Shown here piece by piece: positions 16,616-25,716 of a DNA stretch of 64,000 nucleotides. Below the pieces are notes generated by a model. The model saw only the letters and a list, made by a program, of their open reading frames with translations. It made no database searches and had not been told where the DNA came from. Within the stretch, counting starts at the first letter, position 1, and every line of letters starts with the position of its first letter. A program made the translations under genes and the position numbers. This DNA comes from Alphaproteobacteria bacterium UBA7691 (GTDB taxonomy: Bacteria; Pseudomonadota; Alphaproteobacteria; Ferrovibrionales; Ferrovibrionaceae): assembly GCA_002482765.1 (NCBI GenBank), contig DLGP01000071.1, positions 87,077 through 151,076 of the forward strand, given 5' to 3'.

Positions 16616-17290
16616 GTGATGACGAATGAGCGTTTTACCCTGGCCGTGATCGGCGGTACTGGTGCCGAAGGCGGCGGACTGGCTTTGCGCTGGGCCCATG
16701 CCGGCCACAAGGTGATCATCGGCTCGCGCCAGCCGGAAAAAGCCGAGGAAGCCGCCAAGCAGCTTAATGCGTTGCTGGGCAATGATGCCATCCAGGGCAT
16801 GGAAAGCCGCGCCGCGGTTGCCGCCGCCGATATCGCCGTGCTGGCAGTGCCGTTTGCGGCGCAGCAGGCCACGGCTCTGGGTTTGGCTGAAGTGCTGGCC
16901 GGCAAGATTCTGGTGGATGTGACCGTGCCGCTGATGCCGCCCAAGGTAAGCCAGGTGCAATTGCCGGCTTCAGGCTCCTGCGTCGTTGATCTGCAACAGG
17001 CTTTGGGCGATGGCGTGCGCGTGGTGTCGGCATTCCAGAATGTTTCGGCGCACAAGCTGAAGGATCTGAATTACAAAATCGCCTGCGATGTGCTGGTTTG
17101 CGCCAATGACAAGGCGGCGCGGCAGAGTGTGATCCAGCTTGCCGGCGATGCCGGCCTGCGTGGCGTGGATGCCGGTATGCTGGCCAATTCCACCGTGGCG
17201 GAAAGCCTCACCTCGGTGCTGATCTGGATCAACCGCACCTACAAGATTCCGGATGCCGGCATCAGCATCACCGGCCTGCCGGCAGCGTGA
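16616..17290 (+). CDS. npdG: NADPH:F420 oxidoreductase (NpdG/Fno family)
   Basis: This 224-residue Rossmann-fold enzyme moves hydride between NADP(H) and cofactor F420. The N-terminus has FTLAVIGGTGAEGGGLALRW (residues 6-25), then GSRQPEKAEEAA, whose S-R pair fits recognition of the NADP 2'-phosphate. DVTVPLMPPK and the C-terminal TYKIPDAGISITGLP are typical of the F420-dependent NADP reductase family. The gene directly precedes cofD and cofC, which strengthens the call. In this cluster it would supply F420H2 to the LLM oxidoreductases. Confidence 0.92.
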   Translation: MMTNERFTLAVIGGTGAEGGGLALRWAHAGHKVIIGSRQPEKAEEAAKQLNALLGNDAIQGMESRAAVAAADIAVLAVPFAAQQATALGLAEVLAGKILVDVTVPLMPPKVSQVQLPASGSCVVDLQQALGDGVRVVSAFQNVSAHKLKDLNYKIACDVLVCANDKAARQSVIQLAGDAGLRGVDAGMLANSTVAESLTSVLIWINRTYKIPDAGISITGLPAA

Positions 17291-17297
17291 GAGCCTT

Positions 17298-18257
17298 ATG
17301 CAGCAGCATGTCATAGCCCTGGCTGGCGGCGTTGGCGGCGCCAAGCTGGCGCATGGCCTGGCCATGCTGCTGCCACCGGAAGCACTGAGTGTGGTGGTGA
17401 ATGTCGGCGACGACTTCAGCCATCTCGGTTTTCCGGTCTGCCCTGATCTTGATACCGTGCTCTACACCCTGGCCGGCATTGCCAATGCGGAAACCGGCTG
17501 GGGCATAGCCGGCGAAAGCTGGAATTTTATGGCGCCGATGCAGGCGCTGGGTGGTGAAACCTGGTTCCGGCTGGGTGACAAGGATATCGCCACGCATACG
17601 CGGCGGCGCCAGTTGCTGGCCGAGGGGCAGACACTGGCCCAGGCGATTGATGCCCTGCGGCGCGCGCATGGCATTAGCTGCGCCATTCTGCCGGCCAGCG
17701 ATGATGCATTGCGCACCCGTGTATTGACCGAACAGGGCGAGCTCGATTTCCAGATTTATTTTGTGCGCGAGCAATGCCGCCCGGTGGTGCGTGGTTTGCG
17801 CTATGACGGCGCCGAGGCAGCGCAGCCAGCCAGGATACAAGGCCGTGCCTGGACCGAAACGGATTGTGCCGGCATCGTGATCTGTCCGTCCAATCCTTAT
17901 CTCAGCATTGCGCCGATCCTGGCCATGCCGGCGGCGCGGCGCTGGCTGGCCGAGCGCAAATGTGCGGCCATTGCGGTATCGCCGATCATCGGCGGTGCGG
18001 CGGTGAAAGGCCCGGCGGCCAAGCTGATGCGTGAATTCGGCATTGAACCTTCGGCACTTGCCGTGGCCGAATATTATCATGGCCTGATCGACTATCTGTT
18101 GATCGACCAAGCCGATGCTGATCAAGCCGAGGCTATTGCCGCGCTTGGCATCAAGCCGGTGTTGGCGGATATCCTGATGCGTGACGCAGCAGATCGGCGT
18201 AGGCTGGGGCAGATTTGTGTTGATATCCTGGGGCGCCATGGCGCCATGGTGTCGTGA
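17298..18257 (+). CDS. cofD: 2-phospho-L-lactate transferase CofD/FbiA (F420-0 synthesis)
   Basis: This 319-residue enzyme transfers the phospholactyl-type moiety from its guanosine diphosphate-activated form to the deazaflavin FO. Family signatures are ALAGGVGGAKLAHGL (residues 6-20), VNVGDDFSHLGFPVCPDLDT, CPSNPYLSIAPIL and SPIIGGAAVKGPAAKLM. The ATG at 17298 is 8 bases after npdG. The stop overlaps the start of cofC (TGATG), so the two are translationally coupled. Confidence 0.96.
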   Translation: MQQHVIALAGGVGGAKLAHGLAMLLPPEALSVVVNVGDDFSHLGFPVCPDLDTVLYTLAGIANAETGWGIAGESWNFMAPMQALGGETWFRLGDKDIATHTRRRQLLAEGQTLAQAIDALRRAHGISCAILPASDDALRTRVLTEQGELDFQIYFVREQCRPVVRGLRYDGAEAAQPARIQGRAWTETDCAGIVICPSNPYLSIAPILAMPAARRWLAERKCAAIAVSPIIGGAAVKGPAAKLMREFGIEPSALAVAEYYHGLIDYLLIDQADADQAEAIAALGIKPVLADILMRDAADRRRLGQICVDILGRHGAMVS

Positions 18258-18886
18258 TGCAGGATGTTTATGCCGTCATTCCGGTCAAGCCGCTTGCCAT
18301 CGGCAAGTCGCGGCTGGGTGGCTGGCTGCCGCCGAGCGAGCGCGTGGCCTTGAATGCCTGCCTGTTGCAGCACACGCTGGCGGTGGCGGCGGAATTTCCC
18401 GGCCCGGCCCGCTGCATCGTGGTCAGCGCTTCGGCCGATGTGCGTCATCTGGCGCAGCAGCGCGGCATGATCGCGCTGGCCGATCCGCCAGGGGCCGAAA
18501 CGCTGAATGATGCCGTGGCGGCGGCAAGCCAGCTGGCGCTGGCGCATGGTGCCGAGGCGCTGTTTGTACTGCCGGTGGATTTGCCGATGCTGAGTGCTGC
18601 CAAGCTGCGCCACACGATTGCAGCCGCACCGCCGTCGCCGACCTGCCTGCTGATTGCCGATCAGCATGGCGAAGGCACCAATTTTCTTTATCAGGCGCCG
18701 GTACGGCTGCTGCATTACCGCTATGGCGCCAATAGCTGTGCCTTGCATGCCGAAGCGGCCTGGCGCGCCGGCCTGGTGCCGCAGATTTGCCGCGCTGATG
18801 CGGCCTGGTTTGATCTGGATCGGGTGCCGGATTACCGGCGCTGGAGCGCGGCCACCGCCGCTGCGCCGGCCCTGCTGCCGGCCTGA
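18257..18886 (+). CDS. cofC: 2-phospho-L-lactate guanylyltransferase CofC/FbiD
   Basis: This 209-residue nucleotidyltransferase-like protein activates a phospho-acid (2-phospholactate, phosphoenolpyruvate or 3-phosphoglycerate, depending on the organism) with GTP for F420 synthesis. It shows VIPVKPLAIGKSRLGGWLPP near the N-terminus (GTP and phosphate binding), ALFVLPVDLPML (metal-binding aspartate region) and a C-terminal DLDRVPDYRRW. It overlaps cofD by one base. A GTG at 18254 is also in frame. Which phospho-acid is used cannot be seen from the sequence. Confidence 0.93.
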   Translation: MQDVYAVIPVKPLAIGKSRLGGWLPPSERVALNACLLQHTLAVAAEFPGPARCIVVSASADVRHLAQQRGMIALADPPGAETLNDAVAAASQLALAHGAEALFVLPVDLPMLSAAKLRHTIAAAPPSPTCLLIADQHGEGTNFLYQAPVRLLHYRYGANSCALHAEAAWRAGLVPQICRADAAWFDLDRVPDYRRWSAATAAAPALLPA

Positions 18887-18905
18887 CGCTGAAGTTGAAG
18901 TTACA

Positions 18906-18935
18906 CCGCGCCGGAACCAACTGGCCCCGGCGCGG
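18906..18935. terminator. GC-rich hairpin between cofC and livJ
   Basis: CCGCGCCGG (18906-18914) pairs with CCGGCGCGG (18927-18935), with a 12-base loop, between the convergent stops of cofC (18886) and livJ (18944). The following CGCTTTA is a weak U-tract. It probably acts as a terminator for one or both transcripts. Confidence 0.55.
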
Positions 18936-18943
18936 CGCTTTAC

Positions 18944-20122
18944 TCACTTCATGTTGAGCAGTTCGGCAATGCTGATGGCGCGGTTTTTCACCTGCTGCAC
19001 CAGCACAATCTTGCCGGCCTGATTACGCTCGTCGAAGCTGACCACCGGACCCATCACGGTCTGGAATTTCACCTTGCTCAGCGCATCGCGCACCTTCACC
19101 GGATCGGCGCTGGCGGCTTCGGTGATGGCCTGGGCGATAACACGCACATTGTCATAGCCGGCCCAGGTTTGCAGCACCGGGGCCAGCTTGTGGCGTTCGG
19201 TGATCTTGGCGATGAAGGCCTTGTTGGTCGGGCTGTCGATAGCGGTGGAATAGCTCCAGGTGCTGATCGAATTCTCCATGCCGCCGGCCTGGATGATCTG
19301 CATGTTTTCGCCACCCAGTTCGGCGCGTCCGGTATAGGGGATGCGCAGGCCCATCTGCATGGCGTTGCGCAGCAGGTTAAGCTGGTCGCCGCCAAGCTGG
19401 AACAGCGCCACGGCATCCGGTTTGCTGCGGCTGATGCGGGTCAGCAGGCTGGTGAAATCCGGCGTATTCTGCGGCGGGAAATCCACCGAGATGATTTCCA
19501 GGCCGGCCTTCTTGGCCAGTTCAACAAAGCTGTTGGCGCCGCCACGGCCAAAATCGGTATCCTCGGCGATCACCGCCACCTTCTTGAAAATCTTCTTGTC
19601 GGAAAGATAGCCGACCAGGGCTTCCATCATCGCCGCATCGGAAGGATTGGTGCGGAAGGTCCATTCATTGCCGCCGATGCCGGACAGATCGGTGATGCGC
19701 GGGCTGGAGGCAACGCCGCCCACCAGCGGAATCTTGGCATCCTTGATCAGCGGCATCATCGCCAGCGAGGCGGAAGAACAATGGGCGCCGATGATCGCCG
19801 CCGGCTTGGCTTCGATCAGCTTGTTGGCGGCATTCACGGCTTCGGAAGGATTGCAGCGATTATCCACCACCATAGTCTTGAGCTTGCGGCCGCCAAGCAG
19901 GCCACCGGCAGCGTTGATCTCGTCCACCGCCAGGTTGACGCCCCACATCTCACGTTCGGAGGCAATGGCAGCCGGGCCGCTGGCCGGGGTGCTGACGCCG
20001 ATCAGGATATCCTGGGCCTGGGCGTTGCTCGGCACTGCGCTAGCCAGCAAACCAAGTGTGCCGAATAGCGCAACAGCGCCTAAGAAAAATTGGTTAACAC
20101 CCATGTAATACTTTGCCTTCAT
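18944..20122 (-). CDS. Branched-chain-amino-acid-type ABC transporter substrate-binding protein (LivJ family)
   Basis: This 392-residue periplasmic binding protein has a signal peptide (MKAKYYMGVNQFFLGAVALF, cleavage after NAQA near residue 35). The mature protein starts DILIGVSTPASGPAAIASER, the usual LivJ/HAAT entry. The ATG at 20122 is preferred over upstream in-frame codons because GGAGGG precedes it. It is transcribed divergently from livHMGF. The operator at 20147-20167 lies about 25 bases upstream of its ATG. Binding proteins of this family also carry aromatic acids, amides and other organics, so the ligand is unknown and may be the substrate of the cluster. Confidence 0.92.
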   Translation of the reverse strand: MKAKYYMGVNQFFLGAVALFGTLGLLASAVPSNAQAQDILIGVSTPASGPAAIASEREMWGVNLAVDEINAAGGLLGGRKLKTMVVDNRCNPSEAVNAANKLIEAKPAAIIGAHCSSASLAMMPLIKDAKIPLVGGVASSPRITDLSGIGGNEWTFRTNPSDAAMMEALVGYLSDKKIFKKVAVIAEDTDFGRGGANSFVELAKKAGLEIISVDFPPQNTPDFTSLLTRISRSKPDAVALFQLGGDQLNLLRNAMQMGLRIPYTGRAELGGENMQIIQAGGMENSISTWSYSTAIDSPTNKAFIAKITERHKLAPVLQTWAGYDNVRVIAQAITEAASADPVKVRDALSKVKFQTVMGPVVSFDERNQAGKIVLVQQVKNRAISIAELLNMK

Positions 20123-20146
20123 CTGGCCCTCCTCTGCTGGAATGAA

Positions 20147-20167
20147 GTGTTCCGCCATAAGGAACAC
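20147..20167. promoter_or_regulatory. IclR-type operator GTGTTCC-N7-GGAACAC upstream of livJ
   Basis: This is the best copy of the shared palindrome, with 7-bp perfect arms around GCCATAA. It lies between the divergent livJ and livH genes, 25 bases from the livJ start. It ties the ABC importer to the same regulator or regulators as the iclR2, iclR3 and iclR4 transcripts. Confidence 0.75.
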
Positions 20168-20297
20168 AGTTAATGCAACGACTTATCTTTATGCTAACAG
20201 AGATTTTCTATTACGACATCATGAATTTTTACTAGAAATAATTTTTGTAAACTCGTATGTATTTGGCTGTGAATTGAAGCGTGAGAAAAGCCCCGGC
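20168..20297. promoter_or_regulatory. AT-rich divergent promoter region of livJ and livHMGF
   Basis: About 130 bases of markedly AT-rich DNA in an otherwise GC-rich window, with no gene. It probably holds the livHMGF promoter and the upstream part of the livJ promoter. I could not assign single -35/-10 pairs with confidence. Confidence 0.5.
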
Positions 20298-21182
20298 ATG
20301 CCTGATTCCCTGTATCTGCTGCAATTGCTGCTCAATGGCCTGGTGCTCGGCCTGATCTACGCGCTGATCGCTGCCGGCCTGTCGCTGTTATTCGGCGTGC
20401 TGGAGATGATCAATTTCGCCCATGGCGAATTCCTCATGCTCGGCGCCTATGCGATGTGCTTCACGTTGCCGCTTTTTGGCCTGAGCTATCTGCCATCGCT
20501 GGCGCTTTCGGTGCTGCTTTGCGGCGGTATTGGCCTGTTGCTGTTTGAAGGTTTTCTGTCGCGTGTGCAGCGCGGCGAATTTGAACGCGGCATCCTGATC
20601 ACCATGGGCCTGTCGATGATCCTGCTTTACGGCATGCAATATGCTGTCTCGGCCACGCCGCGTATGGTGGATACCCAATTCGGCTTCAGCGGTGTTGCCA
20701 TCGGCGATATCCAGATCACCTGGGCGCGTATCGCCGCTGCCGGCTTTGCCCTGCTGGCCTTTGGCCTGCTCTACTGGTGCCTCAACGCCACCGAATTCGG
20801 CCGCTGCATGCGGGCCATCGCCCAAAGCCGCGAGGCGGCGCTGATGGTGGGTATTCAGCCGAAGAAAGTGGCGCGTAACGCCGTGATGCTGGCCACGGCT
20901 CTGTGTGGCCTGGCCGGCGCCTGCATTGCCCCGGTGCAATTGGTGCAGCCGCAGATGGGGCAGTTCCTGGTGTTCAAGGCTTTTGCGCTGGTGCTGATCG
21001 GCGGCCTGGGCAGTATTCCCGGCGCCATCACGGCCGCCGTGTTGCTGGGCGTGGTGGAAAATTTTGTCGGCGGTTTCTTCTCCATCGTGTGGCAGGAAGC
21101 GGTTGGGTTCATCGCCATGATCCTGGTGTTGATATTGCGTCCCGAGGGCCTGTTTGCCCGCGGCAATGTGCGGGTGGGCTGA
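20298..21182 (+). CDS. Branched-chain-type ABC transporter permease LivH
   Basis: This 294-residue inner-membrane permease begins MPDSLYLLQLLLNGLVLGLI, with about eight helices. It carries the family stretch GLSLLFGVLEMINFAHGEFLMLGAY near residues 27-51 and LVLIGGLGSIPGAITAA near the end. The ATG at 20298 matches typical LivH N-termini; a longer in-frame extension covers the AT-rich promoter region and is unlikely. It heads the livHMGF-hyuAB-LLM transcript. Confidence 0.94.
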   Translation: MPDSLYLLQLLLNGLVLGLIYALIAAGLSLLFGVLEMINFAHGEFLMLGAYAMCFTLPLFGLSYLPSLALSVLLCGGIGLLLFEGFLSRVQRGEFERGILITMGLSMILLYGMQYAVSATPRMVDTQFGFSGVAIGDIQITWARIAAAGFALLAFGLLYWCLNATEFGRCMRAIAQSREAALMVGIQPKKVARNAVMLATALCGLAGACIAPVQLVQPQMGQFLVFKAFALVLIGGLGSIPGAITAAVLLGVVENFVGGFFSIVWQEAVGFIAMILVLILRPEGLFARGNVRVG

Positions 21183-22141
21183 TGCAACACGCCATGCTCA
21201 AGCCACCGATCCTTGCCCTGGCCGCCCTGCTGCTGCTGGCCATGCTGCCCAGCCTGGGCCTGCCGGATTATGCCACGGGTGTGCTGGTCAGCGCTTTTGT
21301 GTTCACCGTGGCGGCTTTGTCGCTCAACCTGATCTACGGTTATCTCGGCCTGCTTTCGATTGCCCAGGTGGCATTCTGGGGCATCGGCGGTTATGCCACG
21401 GCGATCCTGGTGGTGGATGCCGGCATCAATTTCTGGCTGGCGCTGCCGCTGGCCGGCCTGATCAACATGGTGGTGGCTTTGCTGGTTGGTTATCCGGCCT
21501 TGCGGCTCAACCGTCATTCCTTTGTGGTGGTGACGCTTTCCTTCAGCCTGCTGGTGATGCTGATTTCGCGTGACTGGGTGGAATTGACGCGCGGCCCCTT
21601 GGGCATACCCGGTCTGCCGGCGCCCGAATTTTTTGGCCAGCCGATCCGCAGCCAGACGGCCTATTATTATCTCTGCCTGGTCTATGCCAGCCTTGCCATC
21701 GGCGCGCTCTACCTGCTCTGCACCTCGCGGATCGGCCTCACCCTGCGCAGCCTGAAACAGAGCGAGGCGCTGGCGCGTTCGCAGGGTATCTCGCCCACGC
21801 CCTACAAGCTGCTGGCCTTTGCCGTCTCGGCCCTGTTCACCAGCATGGCCGGCGGCATCTTTGTGTTCAAGCTCACCCTGGTCGATCCGCTGATCTTTGA
21901 TTTCTATTACATGCAGGCCTTTCTCATCATCGTCATAGTGGGTGGCGCCGGCAGTTTCTGGCCGGTGGTGATTGCCGGTCTGGTGATGACTTTCGTGCCG
22001 GAATTGCTGCGCATCTCGAATGAATTGCGCATGGTGTTCTTTGGCGTGTTGCTGGTGGCGGCGATGCTGTTTGCGCCGCGTGGTGTCGGCGGCTGGCTGC
22101 GCGAACGCAGCCTGCGCAAGCTGCGGAGTACCCTGCGATGA
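21182..22141 (+). CDS. Branched-chain-type ABC transporter permease LivM
   Basis: This 319-residue permease pairs with LivH. After a first helix it contains LNLIYGYLGLLSIAQVAFWG, then the cytoplasmic loop SEALARSQGISPTPYKLLAF and the IVIVGGAGSFWPVVIAGL segment, all typical of LivM. The start overlaps the LivH stop (TGATG), and the stop overlaps the livG ATG. Confidence 0.94.
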   Translation: MQHAMLKPPILALAALLLLAMLPSLGLPDYATGVLVSAFVFTVAALSLNLIYGYLGLLSIAQVAFWGIGGYATAILVVDAGINFWLALPLAGLINMVVALLVGYPALRLNRHSFVVVTLSFSLLVMLISRDWVELTRGPLGIPGLPAPEFFGQPIRSQTAYYYLCLVYASLAIGALYLLCTSRIGLTLRSLKQSEALARSQGISPTPYKLLAFAVSALFTSMAGGIFVFKLTLVDPLIFDFYYMQAFLIIVIVGGAGSFWPVVIAGLVMTFVPELLRISNELRMVFFGVLLVAAMLFAPRGVGGWLRERSLRKLRSTLR

Positions 22142-22920
22142 CGGCGACGCCCAACCCTCAACCCCTGCTCAGCATTCGGGGCCTGCGCAAATCCTTCTAC
22201 GGCATTCATGCCGTGGATGGCCTTGATCTTGATGTGATGCCAAAAACCATCACCGGCATCATTGGGCCGAATGGCTCCGGTAAGAGCACCAGTATCGATT
22301 GCCTCTCGGGCTTTCAGGCCATTGATGCCGGCCAGGTGCTGTTTGATGGCCGTGATATCGGCAATCTGCCGCCGCATGCCATTGCGCGCGCCGGCCTGAT
22401 CCGCACCTTCCAGACCGTGAATGTGTATGACGACATGTCGCTGCTACAGAATTTGATGCAGGCCATGGTGCCGTTTGATAAGGCCGGCTGGCTTGACGAC
22501 CTGCTGCGCACCCGCCGGCTGCGCCAGGCGGAAGCCGAGGCGCGGGCGCGGGCCGAGCATCTGGTGGCGCTGATTGGCCTGCAACGTTATGCCGAAGCGC
22601 CGGCGGCGATTCTTTCCTATGGCCAGAAAAAGCTGCTGGCCTTGGCCGCCGCGCTGATGCCGAAGCCGCGCTTGGTGATCCTGGATGAGCCGGTGGCCGG
22701 GGTTAATCCCAGCCGCATTCTCGAAGTGGAAGAAGTGATCCGGCAATTACATGCCGCTGGCGAAACTTTTGCCATTGTTGAGCATAACGTCGATTTCATC
22801 ATGCGACTGTGTTCGCATGTCATCGTGCTGGTGGGCGGCCGCAAGCTGACCGAAGGTGATCCCAAAACGGTGCGGTCTGACCCGCGTGTGCTGGAGGCGT
22901 ATCTTGGCATCCGTGCTTGA
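22138..22920 (+). CDS. Branched-chain-type ABC transporter ATP-binding protein LivG
   Basis: This 260-residue ATPase has the Walker A GPNGSGKST, the C-loop LSYGQKKLLALAAAL, the Walker B LVILDEP and the following PVAGVNPSRI, as in the LivG group. It overlaps livM by 4 bases. It energises uptake together with LivF. Confidence 0.95.
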   Translation: MTATPNPQPLLSIRGLRKSFYGIHAVDGLDLDVMPKTITGIIGPNGSGKSTSIDCLSGFQAIDAGQVLFDGRDIGNLPPHAIARAGLIRTFQTVNVYDDMSLLQNLMQAMVPFDKAGWLDDLLRTRRLRQAEAEARARAEHLVALIGLQRYAEAPAAILSYGQKKLLALAAALMPKPRLVILDEPVAGVNPSRILEVEEVIRQLHAAGETFAIVEHNVDFIMRLCSHVIVLVGGRKLTEGDPKTVRSDPRVLEAYLGIRA

Positions 22921-23635
22921 GGTCGAAGCCGTCACTGCCGGTTATGCCGGCGTGCCGATCATCCATGATTTCAGCTTTGCGCTGGCGCCAGGCTCGATCA
23001 CCACGCTGATCGGCGGCAATGGTGCCGGCAAATCCACCCTGATGCGTGCCATCTATGGCGCGTGCCAGCAATTTTCCGGCAGCGTCAAATTGCTCGGTCA
23101 GGCCATCGACCAACTGCCGCCCTGGGAGCGTTACAAGCGCGGCATCGGCTTTGTGCCGCAGGGGCGCTGCAATTTCCCGCGCATGACAGTGTGGGAGAAT
23201 CTCAAGCTGGGCTGCTACATCCTGGAAGCTAGGCAGCATGATGCGGCGTTGCAGCGTGTGCTGGCGATGTTTCCCATGCTGCAAGCCAAGCTGAAGGAAA
23301 AGGCCGGCAATCTTTCGGGCGGCGAGCAGCAGATCCTGGAAACCGCCATGGTGCTGCTCACAGAGCCCAAATTGTTGTTGCTGGATGAGCCATCACTTGG
23401 CCTGTCGCCAAAAACCCAGGCTGAGGTGTTTGCCATTGCCCGCAGCATTGCCGCCAGCGGGGTCACCATCCTGGTGGTTGAGCAGAATGTGCATGGCGCC
23501 CTACTGATCTCTGACACGGCTATTGTGCTGGAGATGGGGCGCAAGTTCCTGGAAGGCCCTGCTGCTGCGGTGATGAACGATCCGCGCATCCAGAATGCCT
23601 ATCTGGGCGGTAATATCAGTGAGGAAACAGTATGA
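22904..23635 (+). CDS. Branched-chain-type ABC transporter ATP-binding protein LivF
   Basis: This 243-residue ATPase has the Walker A GGNGAGKST, the signature LSGGEQQILE and the Walker B LLLLDEPSLGLSP, typical of LivF. No ATG fits the family N-terminus (LEVEAVTAGYAGVPI). The TTG at 22904 is chosen because GGAGG at 22893-22897 is well spaced before it; a GTG at 22913 is the alternative. It overlaps the end of livG by 17 bases and its stop overlaps the hyuA ATG, so the operon is tightly coupled. Confidence 0.92.
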   Translation: MASVLEVEAVTAGYAGVPIIHDFSFALAPGSITTLIGGNGAGKSTLMRAIYGACQQFSGSVKLLGQAIDQLPPWERYKRGIGFVPQGRCNFPRMTVWENLKLGCYILEARQHDAALQRVLAMFPMLQAKLKEKAGNLSGGEQQILETAMVLLTEPKLLLLDEPSLGLSPKTQAEVFAIARSIAASGVTILVVEQNVHGALLISDTAIVLEMGRKFLEGPAAAVMNDPRIQNAYLGGNISEETV

Positions 23636-25716
23636 CCGCGCAAGCGAAGATGGCCGTGGATATTGGCGGCACCTTCACCGATCTGGCGCTTGATATCGCC
23701 GGCAAGCGTTTCACCGCCAAGGTGCTGACCACACCCAGCGCGCCGGAACTGGGCGTGTTGAACGGCATCGATGTGATCCTGGCGCGTGCCGCTTTGGCCC
23801 CGGCTGATATCGGCCTGCTGATCCATGGCACTACGCTTGCCACCAATGCGATCATCGAACGCAAGGGCGCGCGCACCGCCCTGCTGGTGACCGATGGTTT
23901 CCGTGATTCCATCGAAATGGCCTATGAAAACCGTTTCGAGCAATATGATGTGATGATGGACAAGCCGCCGCCGCTGGTGCCGCGCCATCTGCGCCTGGCA
24001 GTGCCGGAGCGCATGAATGCGCAGGGCAAGGTGGTGAAGCCGCTGGATGAGCAGGCGGTGCGTGCTCTGGTGCCGGTGTTGCGCGCCGAAGCCGTGGCCA
24101 GCGTGGCTATCGGCTATCTGCATTCCTATGCCAATGACGCACATGAGCGCCGTACCCGCGATATCCTGCTGGCTGAACTGCCTGAACTGGCGGTGACGCT
24201 ATCCAGCGAAGTCTGCCCGGAAATCCGTGAATACGAACGTTGGTCCACGGCTTGCGGCAATGCCTATGTGCAGCCGGTGATGGCATCCTATCTCAAGCGC
24301 CTGGCAGATGAATTGCGCCTTCGCGGCTTTGCCTGCCCGGTTTTCCTCATCACTTCGGCCGGTGGCCTGACCACATTGGAAACCGCGCGGCGCTTTCCGA
24401 TCCGGCTAGTGGAATCCGGCCCGGCCGGCGGTGCCATCCTGGCGGCGCGGATTGCCCAGGAATGCGGCTATGACAAGATCGTGTCTTTCGACATGGGCGG
24501 CACCACGGCAAAAATCTGCCTGATTGATGACGGCCAGCCGCATTATTCGCGCAGCTTTGAAGTGGCGCGGCAATATCGTTTCCTCAAAGGCAGCGGCCTG
24601 CCGGTGCGGATCCCGGTGATCGAGATGGTGGAGATCGGCGCCGGCGGTGGTTCTATTGCCAGCGTAGATGCACTGAAACGTATCCAGGTTGGCCCGGAAA
24701 GCGCTGCTTCAGAACCCGGCCCGGCCTGTTATGGCCGTGGCGGCATCGAAGCCACCGTCACCGATGCCGATGTGGTGCTGGGCCGTATCGACCCGGATCG
24801 GTTTGCCGGCGGCAGCATGAAGCTGGATGCTGCTGCGTCACGCGCTGCCACCCAGCGCATGCCAGGGGATCGCCTCGGCATCGATGCCACCACAGCCGCA
24901 CTCGGCATTGTCGAGGTGGTGGAAGAGAATATGGCCAATGCTGCGCGGGTGCATGCGGTGGAGCGCGGCAAGGAACTGACGGATCGCACCATGGTGGCTT
25001 TTGGCGGCGCCGCGCCGCTGCATGCCGCCCGGCTGGCGGAAAAGCTCGGGGTGCGGCGCATGGTGGTGCCGACTGGGGCCGGCGTCGGCTCGGCGGTGGG
25101 GTTCCTGATGGCGCCTGTGGCCTATGAGGTGGTGCGCAGCCTGTATGTGCTGTTTGATGCCGATTTTGATCCGGCACAGTTGAATCTCACCCGCCAGGCG
25201 ATGCGCGAAGAGGCCGAGGCCATTGTGCGCCAGGGTGCGCCGCAAGCGCGGCTGGTGGAGCAATGGAGCGCCGAAATGCGCTATCGCGGCCAGGGCCATG
25301 AAGTCACCGTGGCGCTGCCAAGTGGCGACCTGACCCGCGCCGACCGCGAGCAGTTGATTGCGCTGTTTGTAGGTCAGTATGAGCAGCAATTCGGCCGCTC
25401 GATTCCGGGCTTGGAAGTGGAAGTGCTGAATTGGTCATTGCGGCTGGCCACTGAAGAGCCGCCGGCGCGGACTTGCCCGCCGGTGCTGGGGCAGCAGCCG
25501 GCAGTGCCGGCCGGCTTCACCCGCATGATCAATCCGGCCAGCGGTGAGAGCCAGGAAGTGCCGGTATATCTGCGCGCCGGCCTGCCGCCCGGGGCGCGGC
25601 TCAGCGGCCCGGCGGTGATCTCGGAAGACGAGACCACCACCATCGTTACCGAAGCTTTTGAGGCGCATATCAATGCGTTCAATTATATCGTGCTGGAAAT
25701 GAAGGTGGCGTCATGA
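23632..25716 (+). CDS. hyuA: Hydantoinase/oxoprolinase family protein, HyuA-type subunit (copy 1)
   Basis: This 694-residue protein pairs with HyuB to make ATP-dependent ring-opening amidohydrolases (N-methylhydantoinase or 5-oxoprolinase type) or, in relatives, carboxylases. The ASKHA-type phosphate motif VDIGGTFTDLALD is at the start. RLVESGPAGGAILAARIAQE, SFDMGGTTAKICLID and VEIGAGGGSIASVDALKRI follow in the usual order, and the C-terminal domain ends SEDETTTIVTE. It is coupled by overlap to livF and to hyuB. It is clearly paralogous to the protein at 45768. Exact substrate unknown; a lactam, imide or hydantoin ring is most plausible. Confidence 0.92.
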   Translation: MTAQAKMAVDIGGTFTDLALDIAGKRFTAKVLTTPSAPELGVLNGIDVILARAALAPADIGLLIHGTTLATNAIIERKGARTALLVTDGFRDSIEMAYENRFEQYDVMMDKPPPLVPRHLRLAVPERMNAQGKVVKPLDEQAVRALVPVLRAEAVASVAIGYLHSYANDAHERRTRDILLAELPELAVTLSSEVCPEIREYERWSTACGNAYVQPVMASYLKRLADELRLRGFACPVFLITSAGGLTTLETARRFPIRLVESGPAGGAILAARIAQECGYDKIVSFDMGGTTAKICLIDDGQPHYSRSFEVARQYRFLKGSGLPVRIPVIEMVEIGAGGGSIASVDALKRIQVGPESAASEPGPACYGRGGIEATVTDADVVLGRIDPDRFAGGSMKLDAAASRAATQRMPGDRLGIDATTAALGIVEVVEENMANAARVHAVERGKELTDRTMVAFGGAAPLHAARLAEKLGVRRMVVPTGAGVGSAVGFLMAPVAYEVVRSLYVLFDADFDPAQLNLTRQAMREEAEAIVRQGAPQARLVEQWSAEMRYRGQGHEVTVALPSGDLTRADREQLIALFVGQYEQQFGRSIPGLEVEVLNWSLRLATEEPPARTCPPVLGQQPAVPAGFTRMINPASGESQEVPVYLRAGLPPGARLSGPAVISEDETTTIVTEAFEAHINAFNYIVLEMKVAS

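Noticed and set aside
20149..20167. Longer livJ start at 20167
   Set aside because: It would begin inside the operator palindrome and precede the signal peptide by 15 residues. The ATG at 20122 has GGAGGG upstream and gives a normal signal peptide.
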